Part shown: positions 1 through 8,047 of the stretch, in pieces | Numbering within the stretch: position 1 is the stretch's first letter | Layout of the letters: each line of letters opens with the position of its first letter | Assembly (NCBI GenBank): GCA_030674185.1 | Contig: JAPXFY010000022.1 | Coordinates: forward strand, 4,464,391-4,479,390 | Direction: 5' to 3' | Length of the DNA: 15,000 bases | Source of the DNA: Monoplex corrugatus | Taxonomy: Eukaryota > Mollusca > Gastropoda > Littorinimorpha > Ranellidae | Notes under the pieces: generated by a model | Databases searched by the model: none | What the model saw: only the letters and a program-made list of their open reading frames with translations | Told to the model about the DNA's origin: nothing | Made by a program: the position numbers and the translations under genes

Positions 1-1635
1 GAGGAAGTTTGTTCCAGGAGAGTGGACCAGAAACAGAGAAGGCTCGTGGACCATAGGTATTGAGCTTAGTGCGTGGAAAGCGAAAAGTCAGAGGATCGGA
101 GGCAGAGCGGAGGGTACGTGAGGGAAGATAGATCTCAAGTAGGCTTGACAGGTAATCGGGGGCTGCGTTATTGAGGCTTTTGTAGCACATGGTGTCTAGT
201 TTGTACTGTATGCGCTTTGATACAGGGAGCCAGTGAAGTTGTGCCAGGAGAGGAGATATGTGGTCAGCTTTTTTCTTTTTGAGTACAAGGCATACAGCAT
301 TGTTTTGAATGCGCTGTAGGATGTGAATGGTGGAGGTGGGAAGACCAGACAGGAGTGAATTGCAATAGTCAATGCGAGACATTATGAAGGAGAGAACGAG
401 TTTTGCAGTTGTTTCGACAGAGAGATACTTCCTGATCAAGTTTATACGATGGAGGTGATAGTAGCAAGATCTGGCAGTTTGAGAAACAAAGTTGTTCATG
501 GACAGGGTAGAGTCAATGCAGACACCAAGGTTTTTAGCTAAATCAGAAATTGGGACTGATGTGTTACATAATGGGAGAGAAAGAGGAGGCAGCTGAGAAA
601 GTTTCTGACGGGTGCCAATGAGGATAGCTTCTGTCTTGTCGTCATTAAGCTGAAGTTTGTTGAACGTCATCCTGTTCTTAATGTCCGAGTAACACTTAGT
701 GGTGCGAGTCAACAGGCGCTGTATATTATCAGGTGAGTCACTGTCTTGAAGTTGGGTGTCATCAGCATAGAAGTGGTGTTTTATAGAGTGGGAGTTGATG
801 ATGGTGGACAGGGGGGAGGTGTAAAGAGTGAAAAGAACAGGGCCAAGGACAGATCCTTGTGGAATACCACAGGTCAGGTATGCAGGTTGAGAGTAAGTGC
901 CATTGATGAGAACAGTTTGTTTTCTGTTTGATAAATACGAAGTGAAAAAGGAGAGAGCAATGTCAGAGATGCCAAAAGTATGATGAAGTCTAGAAAGGAG
1001 AATACCATGGTCAATGGAATCGAAGGCTGCAGACAGATCAAGGAGTGTAAGGAGAGAGACTTTGCCAGTATCAGTTGCAAGGAGGAGATTGTTGAGAATG
1101 TGTAGTAGGGCAGTTTCAGTGCTATGGCACTGGCGGTAGGCTGACTGGAAAGGATTGAGGAGATTGTTGGCAGATTGGTGAGAGTTCAGCTGGTTGAGGA
1201 CGACTTTTTCAAGGAGTTTTGACAAGAAAGAGAGATTAGAGATAGGCCGGTAATTTTTCAGTTCATTTGGGTCTAAATTGTGTTTCTTGAGGAGAGGGTG
1301 AACAATAGCAGACTTGAAAGAATCTGGGACAGTTCCAGTTTGAAGAGAAGTGTTGATGATGTCAGTGATGAATGGGAGGAGAGTAGGGAGACAGTCGGAG
1401 TAGAGAGAACCTGGAAGAGGATCCAGTTCGCAGGCTTTGAACGACATGGATCTGATTGTGTTGAAAATTTCTTCTTGTGAGACTGGGGTAAAAGTAGTAA
1501 GAGGTGTGCCAGAGAAGTAAGGGTCAGGTGGGCATGGTTGACAGGGTGTCCTGTCAAGCCTGTCACGAAGAGTTTGTATTTTGGTGGTGAAATACTTGGA
1601 GAATACAGATGGGAGTTCTTCATTTGTATGTTTTA
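1..1635 (-). CDS. CR1/L2-like LINE ORF2, reverse transcriptase part, open at both ends
   Basis: This is the 3' portion of a non-LTR retrotransposon ORF2, which would copy element RNA at a nicked chromosomal target. Scanning the minus-strand frame whose codons occupy plus positions 2-4, 5-7 and so on, I found no stop from position 2 to about 1633, roughly 544 codons. RT landmarks in order are LKNYRPISN (about 1250), the motif-A region LLDLSAAFD, motif B CGIPQGSVLGP (about 850), the catalytic FYADD (about 770), LQLNDDK, and the C-terminal GPRAFSVSGPLSWNKLP near position 40. The frame leaves the window at the left edge. The 5' side stops abruptly at an ATT repeat, where the 3' end of another element abuts. 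The missing upstream part is most likely the fragment at 5037-5484. The absence of stops suggests a young copy. The CR1/L2 clade call rests on motif style and the tail type of its sister copy at 10934-12352. Confidence 0.85.
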
Positions 1636-1850
1636 TAATAATAATAATAATAATGTTTATTTATATAGCGCATATTCCATGCAAACATGCTCACCAGCGC
1701 TTTACATTTCGCAAAACAAAAAATGTTCACAACAACGTATACAATGAGAAAACAACCACCATCAAAGCTACACAAGTAAGAAGATACATCAAAAACCACA
1801 GAATATTCAAGTTCAAACACTGACTTACGCAATGAAACAACAACAGACCT
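1636..1850 (-). mobile_element. 3' end of a third CR1/L2-like LINE, heavily 5'-truncated
   Basis: Read on the minus strand, this stretch ends with AGCGC, a 25-nt loop, GCGCTATATAAAT, and then an ATT repeat (plus-strand TAA units at about 1635-1654). The same terminal layout closes the elements ending at 1855 and 10934. No coding sequence is visible, so only the 3' untranslated end (about 215 bp) is present. It lies between the 3' tail of the large LINE at 1855-5036 and the truncated frame at 1-1635, all in the same orientation. It could be a separate insertion into the ATT tail, an older insertion used as a landing site, or a read-through transduction carried with the large LINE. Confidence 0.6.
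1667..1701 (-). other. LINE 3'-terminal hairpin
   Basis: AGCGC at 1667-1671 can pair with GCGCT at 1697-1701 around a 25-nt loop. On the minus strand the stem is followed by TATATAAAT and an ATT tail. The arrangement recurs at 1892-1923 and 10965-10999, so it is probably the RNA structure recognised by the element's reverse transcriptase, as is known for several CR1/L2-group LINEs. Confidence 0.6.
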
Positions 1851-1891
1851 TTCGTAATAATAATAATAATAATAATAATGAGCATTTATAT

Positions 1892-1923
1892 AGCGCACAG
1901 TCCAAAAAAATGCTTCTGGCGCT
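1892..1923 (-). other. LINE 3'-terminal hairpin
   Basis: AGCGC at 1892-1896 can pair with GCGCT at 1919-1923 across a 22-nt loop. On the minus strand it immediately precedes TATATAAAT and the ATT tail of the large LINE. It is equivalent to the stems at 1667-1701 and 10965-10999, but the loop sequences differ, which indicates conservation of the stem rather than simple recent duplication. Confidence 0.6.
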
Positions 1924-1931
1924 TTACAAGT

Positions 1932-1969
1932 ACACACACACACACACACAGACACACACACACACACAC

Positions 1970-2007
<38 letters not shown>

Positions 2008-2051
2008 GCGCGCGTGCACGCACACACACACACAAACACACACACACACAA
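1932..2051. repeat. CA/GT microsatellite inside a LINE 3' UTR
   Basis: About 120 bp of CA dinucleotides with scattered CG steps (for example around 2003-2020) lie between the LINE stop codon at 2115 and its terminal hairpin. A similar CA tract occupies the matching place in the copy at 10934-12352, so it is likely a repeat carried by the element itself. The apparent Cys-Val and Thr-His reading frames across it are artefacts. Confidence 0.9.
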
Positions 2052-2114
2052 CATACACGATCGCAGGTTGTCAATATCATAAGCATAAAGAAGAAGCACC
2101 ACAAAGAGGAGAAG

Positions 2115-5036
2115 TCAGCACGAGAACAGATCTGTTTTGAGTGAGGTTTTGAAAGAGGTAATAGACTCTGCGTGCCTGAGAGGAGTTGGTAGGGTATTCC
2201 ACGTAGTGGGAGCCTGGTAAGAGAAAGATCGTTGGCCATAAGTTTTTGTCCTCACAGAGGGAATGCGGAGAAGTCTAGTGTCAGATGAAGAGCGGAGAGA
2301 GCGAGAAGGAGTGTAAATGTGAACAAGTTCAGAGAGGTATTCAGGGCCAGTGCCAGAGACAGCATGGTAGGTCAGTGAAGAAATTTTGTAATCTATCCTG
2401 TCTGAGATGGGAAGCCAGTGAAGTGAGTGAAGCAAAGGAGAGACATGTTCAAATTTAGAGGACCTACAAACCAGACGGGCGGCATTATTCTGTATTCGTT
2501 GAAGTCTATGTAAGAGATGTTTAGGAAGTCCAACCAAAAGAGAGTTGCAATAGTCAAGTTTAGAGAAGATGAAAGCACAGACTAGAGTTTTAGTAGCGTC
2601 AGCAGACAGGAGGTGGCGGACAGAGCTAATCTTCCGAAGTTCAAAGTAAGCACTTCTACAAACATTTGAGATGTGTTGCTGAAAGAGAGGGTTTGGTCAA
2701 GAGTGACCCCAAGACTGCGAACAGCGGAAGAAAAGGGAACTGTGATATTGCCCATTTCAAGAGAAGTGGGCAAAGATGGTTGGCTGAGAAATTTCTTGGG
2801 GCAAGCTAGGAGGAGTTCCATTTTGTCATCATTTAGCTGAAGTTTATTTTGTGTCATCCATATCTTCAGGTCTGCAATGCACCCCTGCGTCCGAGCCATG
2901 AGCCCATCAATTTCATTAATGGAAGCCGACTGATGAACCTGAGTATCATCAGCGAAGCTCTCATGTGACATGGCGTGACGACTGATGACATCGGACACAG
3001 GTGACGCATACAGCACAAAAAGCATGGGTCCCAGAAGAGACCCTTGTGGGACGCCGGAAGACAGAACAGATGGTTCAGAAGAAACACCCTTCACACAGAC
3101 AGTTTGAGTGCGATCGACTAGATAGGATTGGAACCAACTCAGAACAGAACCACAGATGCCAAAAGAAGTTTGAAGTCTGGACAGAAGGATAGAATGATCA
3201 ATAGTGTCAAAGGCAGCGGAGAGATCTAAGAGAGCAAAAATGGAAACTCGGTCATTGTCAAGACCGAGAAGAATGTCGTTGACTATCCTCAGGAGAGCTG
3301 TTTCAGTGCTGTGACTGCCTGTATGCTGACTGGTGTGGATTCAGGAGGTGGTTGTGAGTGAGGTGGTCTAACAGTTGGGAAAGAACGATTTTCTCAAGAA
3401 CTTTAGAAAGGAATGACAGATTAGAAACGGGTCTATAATTCTTTAAACAGTTCCGATCTAATGATGCCTTCTTTAAAAGTGGCCGAACAATTGCTAACTT
3501 AAAGATGGGTGGAAAACAACCAGAGGAGAGAGAAGTATTCATGACGTGAGTTATCTGGGGTAACAAAACATCAAGACAGTCAATGAGACAAGCTGTTGGC
3601 ACGGGGTCAAGTTCACATGACTTTGGATTACAATTCAGACACATTTTCTTAACAAACTCTTCTGTGACTGGCTTAAAGACATGCAAATTAGGACCACGAT
3701 ATGCTCTGTCATCGGGTACACGAACAGGGGGAACAACAGCAGAATCAAGTTTTTCACGGATCAAAGCAATCTTGCTTGCAAAAAAGTCTGCAAATTTCTG
3801 AGGAAGTTCATGCACTGAATAAATTGTTGGAAGAGGAGAAGTGTCTACTTTGCCAAGGATATTGTTTGTGACACCAAATAACTGCTTAGCTGTTGTGCAT
3901 GCAAGAATCTGTGAGGAGAAGAATGCTGATTTTGTACGATGAACAATGTTAGTCACTTTGTTCCTGGCGAGCTGAAAGATCTGTCTATGAACAGTGAGTC
4001 CAGTAGTGCGCCATTGTTTCTCCGCTTTCCTACGCTCACGCTTGGCCTCTAACAGTTCAGGTCCTACACTATTGTACCATTGAGAGTGTGGACGGTCAGA
4101 GACCAGACGACGCGTCGCTGGGGCGTGTGTGTCAAGCGTAGAGCGAAGGACACGACAGAGTTCATCAGCTGTGGGCTCAGACGGCATGTCGGCTACAAGC
4201 GATGTCTTGAAGGCTGTGGTGTCCAGAGAAGCCAGTCTGCGCACTCGCCTATAGGTGCGGGGAACAGGGGGCTTGGAGAGGTTTAGGGAACATAAAACAC
4301 AAAAATGGTCAGACGACAAGTTATGGTCTACGGTTGTCGACTTTAGGAGGTCGTCCTCCTCCCTGTAAACCACCCAGTCCACGATGTGACCACGAGTGTG
4401 TGTGGGCTCAGAGACTGACTGACGCAAGTCAAAAAAACTAATAATGTCTAGCACCTTGGCTGTGTATAGCTGAGTAGGAATGTCAAAGTGAAAGTTAAAG
4501 TCCCCCACTATAAGTAAAGAGCCCTTTAAACTGTTGGCATATTCCAGAAGATCAGGGAATTCTTGAATAAACAAATGGTCAGTGAGATTGTTCTTTCTGC
4601 TTGGTGGTGGACGATATATACAAAAAACATGGAGATGAGACTGCCCTAGTGATAGTGACAACTGTGCCATCTCGAAGGAGGTATGGCTGAAGGGGAAAAC
4701 ACTAGTGAAAGTAGAGTGCGGTAGTAGTCTGTCTGACACAACGAAGGCAAGACCGCCCCCGCATGTAGAGGTTGAGCGAGGGAAGGAGGTGGTGGTGTGG
4801 CCCGGTGGGGCTAGATCGCGGCATTTCGCCTCGTCACCAGCTTCCCGTAACCACGTTTCAGTCACACACAAGATGTCAGTGTCGTTAGAGAGAATGTACT
4901 CGTTGACAGCGGATCGTTTCATTCGTGGACCAACAGACTGTGCGTTAAACAACGCAACAGATAAATTGGTCGAGTTCACACTGTCAACACGCGTAATAGG
5001 CACATAAATCAGGTTTTCAAAGTTTATAGTTCCACT
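2115..5036 (-). pseudogene. LINE ORF2 (endonuclease plus reverse transcriptase) with two frameshifts
   Basis: The first frame (about 5036-3317) encodes an APE-type endonuclease: LFNAQSVG, VTETWL, IYRPP, GDFNFHFD and SSDHF are visible in order. A linker and the start of the RT (LKNYRPVSNLSFLSKVLEK) follow. At about 3316 the phrase SAYRQ-HSTET breaks, consistent with a 2-bp deletion. The second frame carries LLDLSAAFDTIDH, GVPQGSLLGP and the catalytic FADD, ending near 2681 where a 1-bp deletion shifts frame again. The last frame gives the C-terminal part with LDYCNSLL, RIQNNAARLV and LHWLP, and ends naturally at 2115 after FKTSLKTDLF. The two shifts together restore the original phase. Without recoding the protein would be cut off before the RT catalytic aspartates, so I call it a pseudogene, though a recent one because the open stretches are otherwise clean. 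Confidence 0.85.
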
Positions 5037-5484
5037 CGTCTTTTGTCGGGAGAGGTAAATCTTTTCGTGTGCCAAAGAGATGATTCATGGTTGTAAAGAG
5101 TTCTTTTGAAGAAGAGGCATTCAGGATTTTGGTTTGGAAATAGCTTGTTTTTGCTGATGCAATGAGGGTGGATACTTTTGTTTTAGAGGCTTGGAAAAGT
5201 TGCCTGTGTACAGTGAGTTTGGATTTGCTCCAACGGCGCTCTGCTCTGCGGCGGGCACGTTTTGCACAGGCAATCTCATGAGTGAGCCAAGGGGTAGGGG
5301 GGCGGTCAGGTAAAAGACGGGTTGTGGCTGGAGCATGAGTGTCCAGAAGATGGTGGAGAGTAGTATAGAATTCATCGGCAAGGTTATGTGACTTTTCAGA
5401 AAGTACAATCAGCAATGGATGAAAAACGATCACAAACCTACGCCTTGCAGATGGCATTGGTGGTCTGCAAAAAGCAGTGAGCAA
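5037..5484 (-). pseudogene. Fragment of CR1/L2-like ORF2 linker region, 5' half of a split element
   Basis: The minus frame contains NLADEFYTTLHHLLDTHAPA, a basic stretch (RRRAERRWSK) and LTVHRQLFQ, and ends near NHLFGTRKDLPLPT. This matches, residue for residue in style, the endonuclease-RT linker of the neighbouring large LINE (LDTHAPATRRL, LTVHRQIFQ, SPLPTIYSVHELP), so it is the same region of a related element. It stops exactly where the large LINE begins. The next expected residues (ELPSVFSKYF) appear at about 1620, at the start of the open frame at 1-1635. I infer that these are two halves of one element. The upstream limit is unclear; recognisable similarity fades beyond about 5400. 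Confidence 0.75.
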
Positions 5485-5618
5485 GAACTCGTCAAACGTG
5501 TTTAAAGACTAAAGGAAACATTACCAGCATATGGCATGAAATAAGCGCCCAGAAGACCAAGTTGAAGACCAGCCACAACACCACCATCACTACTGATTTA
5601 ACCTTCAAAAATTCACTT

Positions 5619-5629
5619 ACTTGGGATCT
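5619..5629. repeat. Target-site duplication, left copy (11 bp)
   Basis: ACTTGGGATCT here is repeated exactly at 5967-5977, immediately outside the two ends of the RTE-like fragment at 5630-5966. This is the hallmark of target-primed reverse transcription. Confidence 0.85.
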
Positions 5630-5966
5630 CATCATCATCATCATCATCATCAGGTGCCCTGCCGCATGGCGTTGGCGACTATGGACTTCCAACCATCTCT
5701 ATCTCTCGTTGCCCCCAGCATCTCCCCCACCCTCCTCATCCTCAGCCACTCTGCAAATCCGTCCAGCATTCTCTCCCTGGGTCTACCTGGTGCTCTCTTT
5801 CCCTCCAGCTTTCCCGTTGTGACCAGGTGCTCCAAATCCCCCTTCCTCATAAAATGGCCTATAAATGTTGCTTGTCTTTTCCTAATCTTCCTTATGAGTG
5901 ATCTACTTGTGTCTGCCTCCATCAAGACTGTCTCGTTTGTTTTCTTTGCTGTCCATGGTACTCTCA
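5630..5966 (-). mobile_element. 5'-truncated RTE-like LINE 3' end with GAT-repeat tail
   Basis: Minus-strand translation gives the C-terminal ~105 residues of an RTE-like endonuclease-reverse transcriptase: PWTAKKTNETVLMEADTSRS, FIGHFMRKGDLEHLVTTGKL, EGKRAPGRPRERMLDG, and VANAMRQGT directly before the tail. The tail is a GAT/TGA repeat (plus-strand ATC units at 5630-5652), which is the usual end of RTE-type elements. The copy is 337 bp and flanked by ACTTGGGATCT on both sides. It inserted antisense into an older RTE-like pseudogene. The fragments at 8866-9176 and 14511-14558 belong to the same family. Confidence 0.85.
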
Positions 5967-5977
5967 ACTTGGGATCT
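5967..5977. repeat. Target-site duplication, right copy (11 bp)
   Basis: Exact second copy of ACTTGGGATCT, at the 5'-truncated end of the RTE-like fragment. See the left copy at 5619-5629. Confidence 0.85.
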
Positions 5978-6516
5978 ACCAACCAGAAATCCTCTCAAGG
6001 ACAGCAAAGACATCATTACTGCCCAGTATGGAAGGACAATAATACCTCTGTGAAACACGAGATCAAATTATCACGTGCACTTGTATATTCCATCTCCCTT
6101 TATGCATGTGAAACAAGAACGTGGAATTGGAAAGACGAATCCGAGCCATGGAAATAAGGTGTTATCACAAGATACTACACAATTTTTTTTCAATAAGCAA
6201 GAATACCAAGACCCCAAGTGACACACTGAAACAAATGAAGATCAAACGACAACAGTTAAAAAATGTAAATTACATTGGTATGGTCATGTAACAAGGTGTA
6301 ACAGCCTTGTTAAATCAGTCCTCTATGGAACTATTGAGAGAGGGAGGTGGACGAAGGACAGAGAAAAAGAGATGAAGTGGCAGCACTGCAGAGTCGACAG
6401 AGAAATCGTTTGCAGACACCCAAGCTTTGTCACAGAGCTGAGAGAGCTGGTGGAACCTGTTGAACATTCTTTTGTGTGACATTCCAATGACTCTTCATGG
6501 ATTTAAGGGAGATGTG

Positions 6517-6680
6517 ATCATAATAATTGAAATAATAATGATAACAACAACAACAAAAACAACAACAACAACGATGATAACAATAACAATAATAATAATA
6601 ATGATGACAACAACAATAATAATGATAATAATAATAGTAATGATAACAATGATAATAATAACAACAACAACAACAATACA
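6517..6680. repeat. Compound trinucleotide microsatellite (AAT/AAC/GAT)
   Basis: About 160 bp of interleaved ATA, ACA and ATG triplets with no coding character. It starts about 40 bp after the last recognisable part of the plus-strand RTE-like pseudogene, so it may have grown out of that element's repeat tail. Runs of I, T, V or Y in the conceptual frames are repeat artefacts. Confidence 0.85.
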
Positions 6681-6715
6681 CAACGTATATAGAAAGATAG
6701 ATACATAGAGACAGA

Positions 6716-6772
6716 GTGAGAAGAGAGAGAGAGAGAGAGGGGGGGGGGGGGCAGGGAGAGAGGGAGGGAGAT
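6716..6772. repeat. GA repeat followed by a run of about 12 G
   Basis: A short GA tract runs into an uninterrupted G run at about 6739-6751 and then AGGG-type units. Long G runs are prone to length errors in sequencing, so the exact length is uncertain. Confidence 0.85.
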
Positions 6773-6822
6773 AGGGGCAAAGACCAGAATCAATATTTAG
6801 GATACTCTAGCTTTGGTCGATG

Positions 6823-7489
6823 CCACTGAAGCTGAATAACCAAACTATTGACCACTGAAGCTGAATAACTAAACTATTGACCACTGAAGCTGAATAACCA
6901 AACTATTGACCACTGAAGCTGAATAACCAAACTATTGACCACTGAAGCTGAATAACTAAACTATTGACCACTGAAGCTGAATAACCAAACTATTGACCAC
7001 TGAAGCTGAATAACCAAACTATTGACCACTGAAGCTGAATAACCAAACTATTGACCACTGAAGCTGAATAACCAAACTATTGACCACTGAAGCTGAATAA
7101 CCAAACTATTGACCACTGAAGCTGAATAACCAAACTATTGACCACTGAAGCTGAATAACCAAACTATTGACCACTGAAGCTGAATAACCAAACTATTGAC
7201 CACTGAAGCTGAATAACCAAACTATTGACCACTGAAGCTGAATAACTAAACTATTGACCACTGAAGCTGAATAACCAAACTATTGACCACTGAAGCTGAA
7301 TAACCAAACTATCGACCACTGAAGCTGAATAACCAAACTATTGACCACTGAAGCTGAATAACCAAACTATTGACCACTGAAGCTGAATAACCAAACTATT
7401 GACCACTGAAGCTGAATAACCAAACTATTGACCACTGAAGCTGAATAACCAAACTATCAACCACTGAAGCTGAATAACCAAACTATTGA
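6823..7489. repeat. 29-bp minisatellite, 23 copies without indels
   Basis: The unit begins CCACTGAAGCTGAATAACCA and recurs every 29 bp from 6823 to 7461 (22 exact periods), ending at 7489. I saw no insertions or deletions. Differences are single bases only: a C-to-T change in copies 2, 5 and 15, and changes near the unit end in copies 17 (ATCGA) and 22 (ATCAA). Such uniformity implies recent expansion or strong homogenisation. Because 29 is not a multiple of 3 and the unit has stops, it is not coding. It begins about 100 bp beyond the stop codon of the channel gene and may be transcribed as part of its 3' untranslated region. No clear AATAAA signal is seen on the minus strand between the stop codon and the array. 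Confidence 0.97.
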
Positions 7490-7591
7490 CTACAATTTTC
7501 TTTTCGTCCTCCCAAATCATTCCCATCAACCGTTCCATTGTCCCCTCTCTCTCTTTTTATCTGTTTGCAATCCTCGCTTCTCTTTTCTAAT

Positions 7592-8047
7592 TTAACTAAC
7601 TTCCTGGTCATCGTCTTTGTTGTCATCATCATCATCGTTATAAAAATCAGTCACAACAACGTCATCTTTCTTTCTAAACTCAGGGTTGTCTTTGAGGAAG
7701 GTCAGGGTCTTTCGCATTTGTTGCCTTGACGACACGTTGCCATGGTAGTCAGTGAAGCGAGACCCCAGCACGGCGACAGGCAGGGCAAGGACGATAACTC
7801 CGCACAGCGCGCACGCTGAGCCCACCAACTGACCTGCCGTGGAGACCGGAACCACGTCACCATAGCCCACCGTTGTCATAGTGACAAGAGCCCACCACAT
7901 GGCAGCGGGGATAGAGGGGAAGGTGTTGCTTTTGTCGGCCATTTCAGTCAGGTGGATAACAGCCCCGAACAACGTGACGAAGGTGGTCACACAGATCACC
8001 AACAGGACCAGGTCTTTCCAGCTGGCTTTGGTGGACAGCCATAGGAC
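7592..8047 (-). other. Kv gene exon 3: S4-S5 linker, S5, pore, S6, C-terminus
   Basis: The splice acceptor reads TTTCTGTGTCACCAG just before 8047. The exon encodes residues 316-466, starting VLWLSTKASW, the S4-S5 linker whose KAS matches Shaker. It continues through S5, the pore helix IPAAMWWALVTM, the filter TVGYGD and S6, which ends ALPVAVLGSRFTDYHGN. The C-terminal tail is short and ends in an aspartate-rich run partly encoded by GAT repeats before TAA at 7594-7592. No further exon is needed, because S6 and a plausible stop are present. Confidence 0.92.

Larger units (their letters stand above)
1855..5036 (-). mobile_element. Nearly complete CR1/L2-like LINE inserted in another LINE
   Basis: On the minus strand the copy runs from about 5036 (start of the endonuclease coding region) to an ATT tail at 1879-1855. 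It comprises endonuclease, linker, reverse transcriptase and C-terminal coding sequence (about 5036-2115), then a 3' untranslated region with a large CA/GT microsatellite, a terminal hairpin and the tail. The sequence before its first endonuclease motifs is in frame with a different, paralogous LINE fragment (5037-5484), so the 5' boundary falls near 5020-5045. Only AAAA-like microhomology is visible at the junctions, so I see no firm target-site duplication. The paralogous halves on either side show that this copy is the younger insertion. Confidence 0.75.
5545..6475 (+). pseudogene. Degraded RTE-like LINE ORF, C-terminal part, interrupted by another insertion
   Basis: Plus-strand phrases typical of the C-terminal end of endonuclease-reverse transcriptase proteins appear in order: KTKLKTSHNTTIT (about 5551-5590), KFTYLGST (about 5605-5629, resuming at 5978), WKDNNTSVKHEIKLSRALV and LYACET (about 6030-6115), LERRIRAMEIRCYHKIL (about 6127-6175), and KLHWYGHVTRCNSLVKSVL (about 6262-6320). 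They lie in different frames with stops between them, so the gene is dead. An antisense RTE-like fragment (5630-5966) with an 11-bp target-site duplication splits the YLGST motif. After removing it, the reading phrase continues across the site. The 3' end is vague and probably merges into the trinucleotide repeats from 6517. Clade assignment is by motif pattern only. Confidence 0.65.

Noticed and set aside
1273..1623. Minus-strand 116-residue frame
   Set aside because: It is out of frame with the RT coding sequence; the correct frame through the same DNA gives ELPSVFSKYF and LKNYRPISN without stops.
1886..2240. Cysteine-valine and threonine-histidine rich proteins
   Set aside because: They are produced by the CA/GT microsatellite in the LINE 3' untranslated region.
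5010..5075. Start of the large LINE ORF at about 5075
   Set aside because: The first 13-20 residues are an out-of-frame reading of the neighbouring LINE fragment (DNA encoding GTRKDLPLPT), and the initiating codon would be TTG.
5492..5600. Minus-strand hydrophobic frame (VVLWLVFNLVFWALI) that resembles a membrane segment
   Set aside because: The plus strand here reads as the RTE-like pseudogene (KTKLKTSHNTT..KFTYLGST), so the hydrophobic frame is its shadow.
5621..5660. A frame beginning MGSHHHHHHH that looks like a vector His tag
   Set aside because: The histidines come from the ATC repeat, which is the antisense of the RTE-like element's GAT tail. The surrounding sequence and the 11-bp target duplication are genomic.
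6823..7489. CRISPR-like array of 29-bp repeats
   Set aside because: Repeats are head-to-tail with no spacers, in an animal genome; it is a minisatellite.
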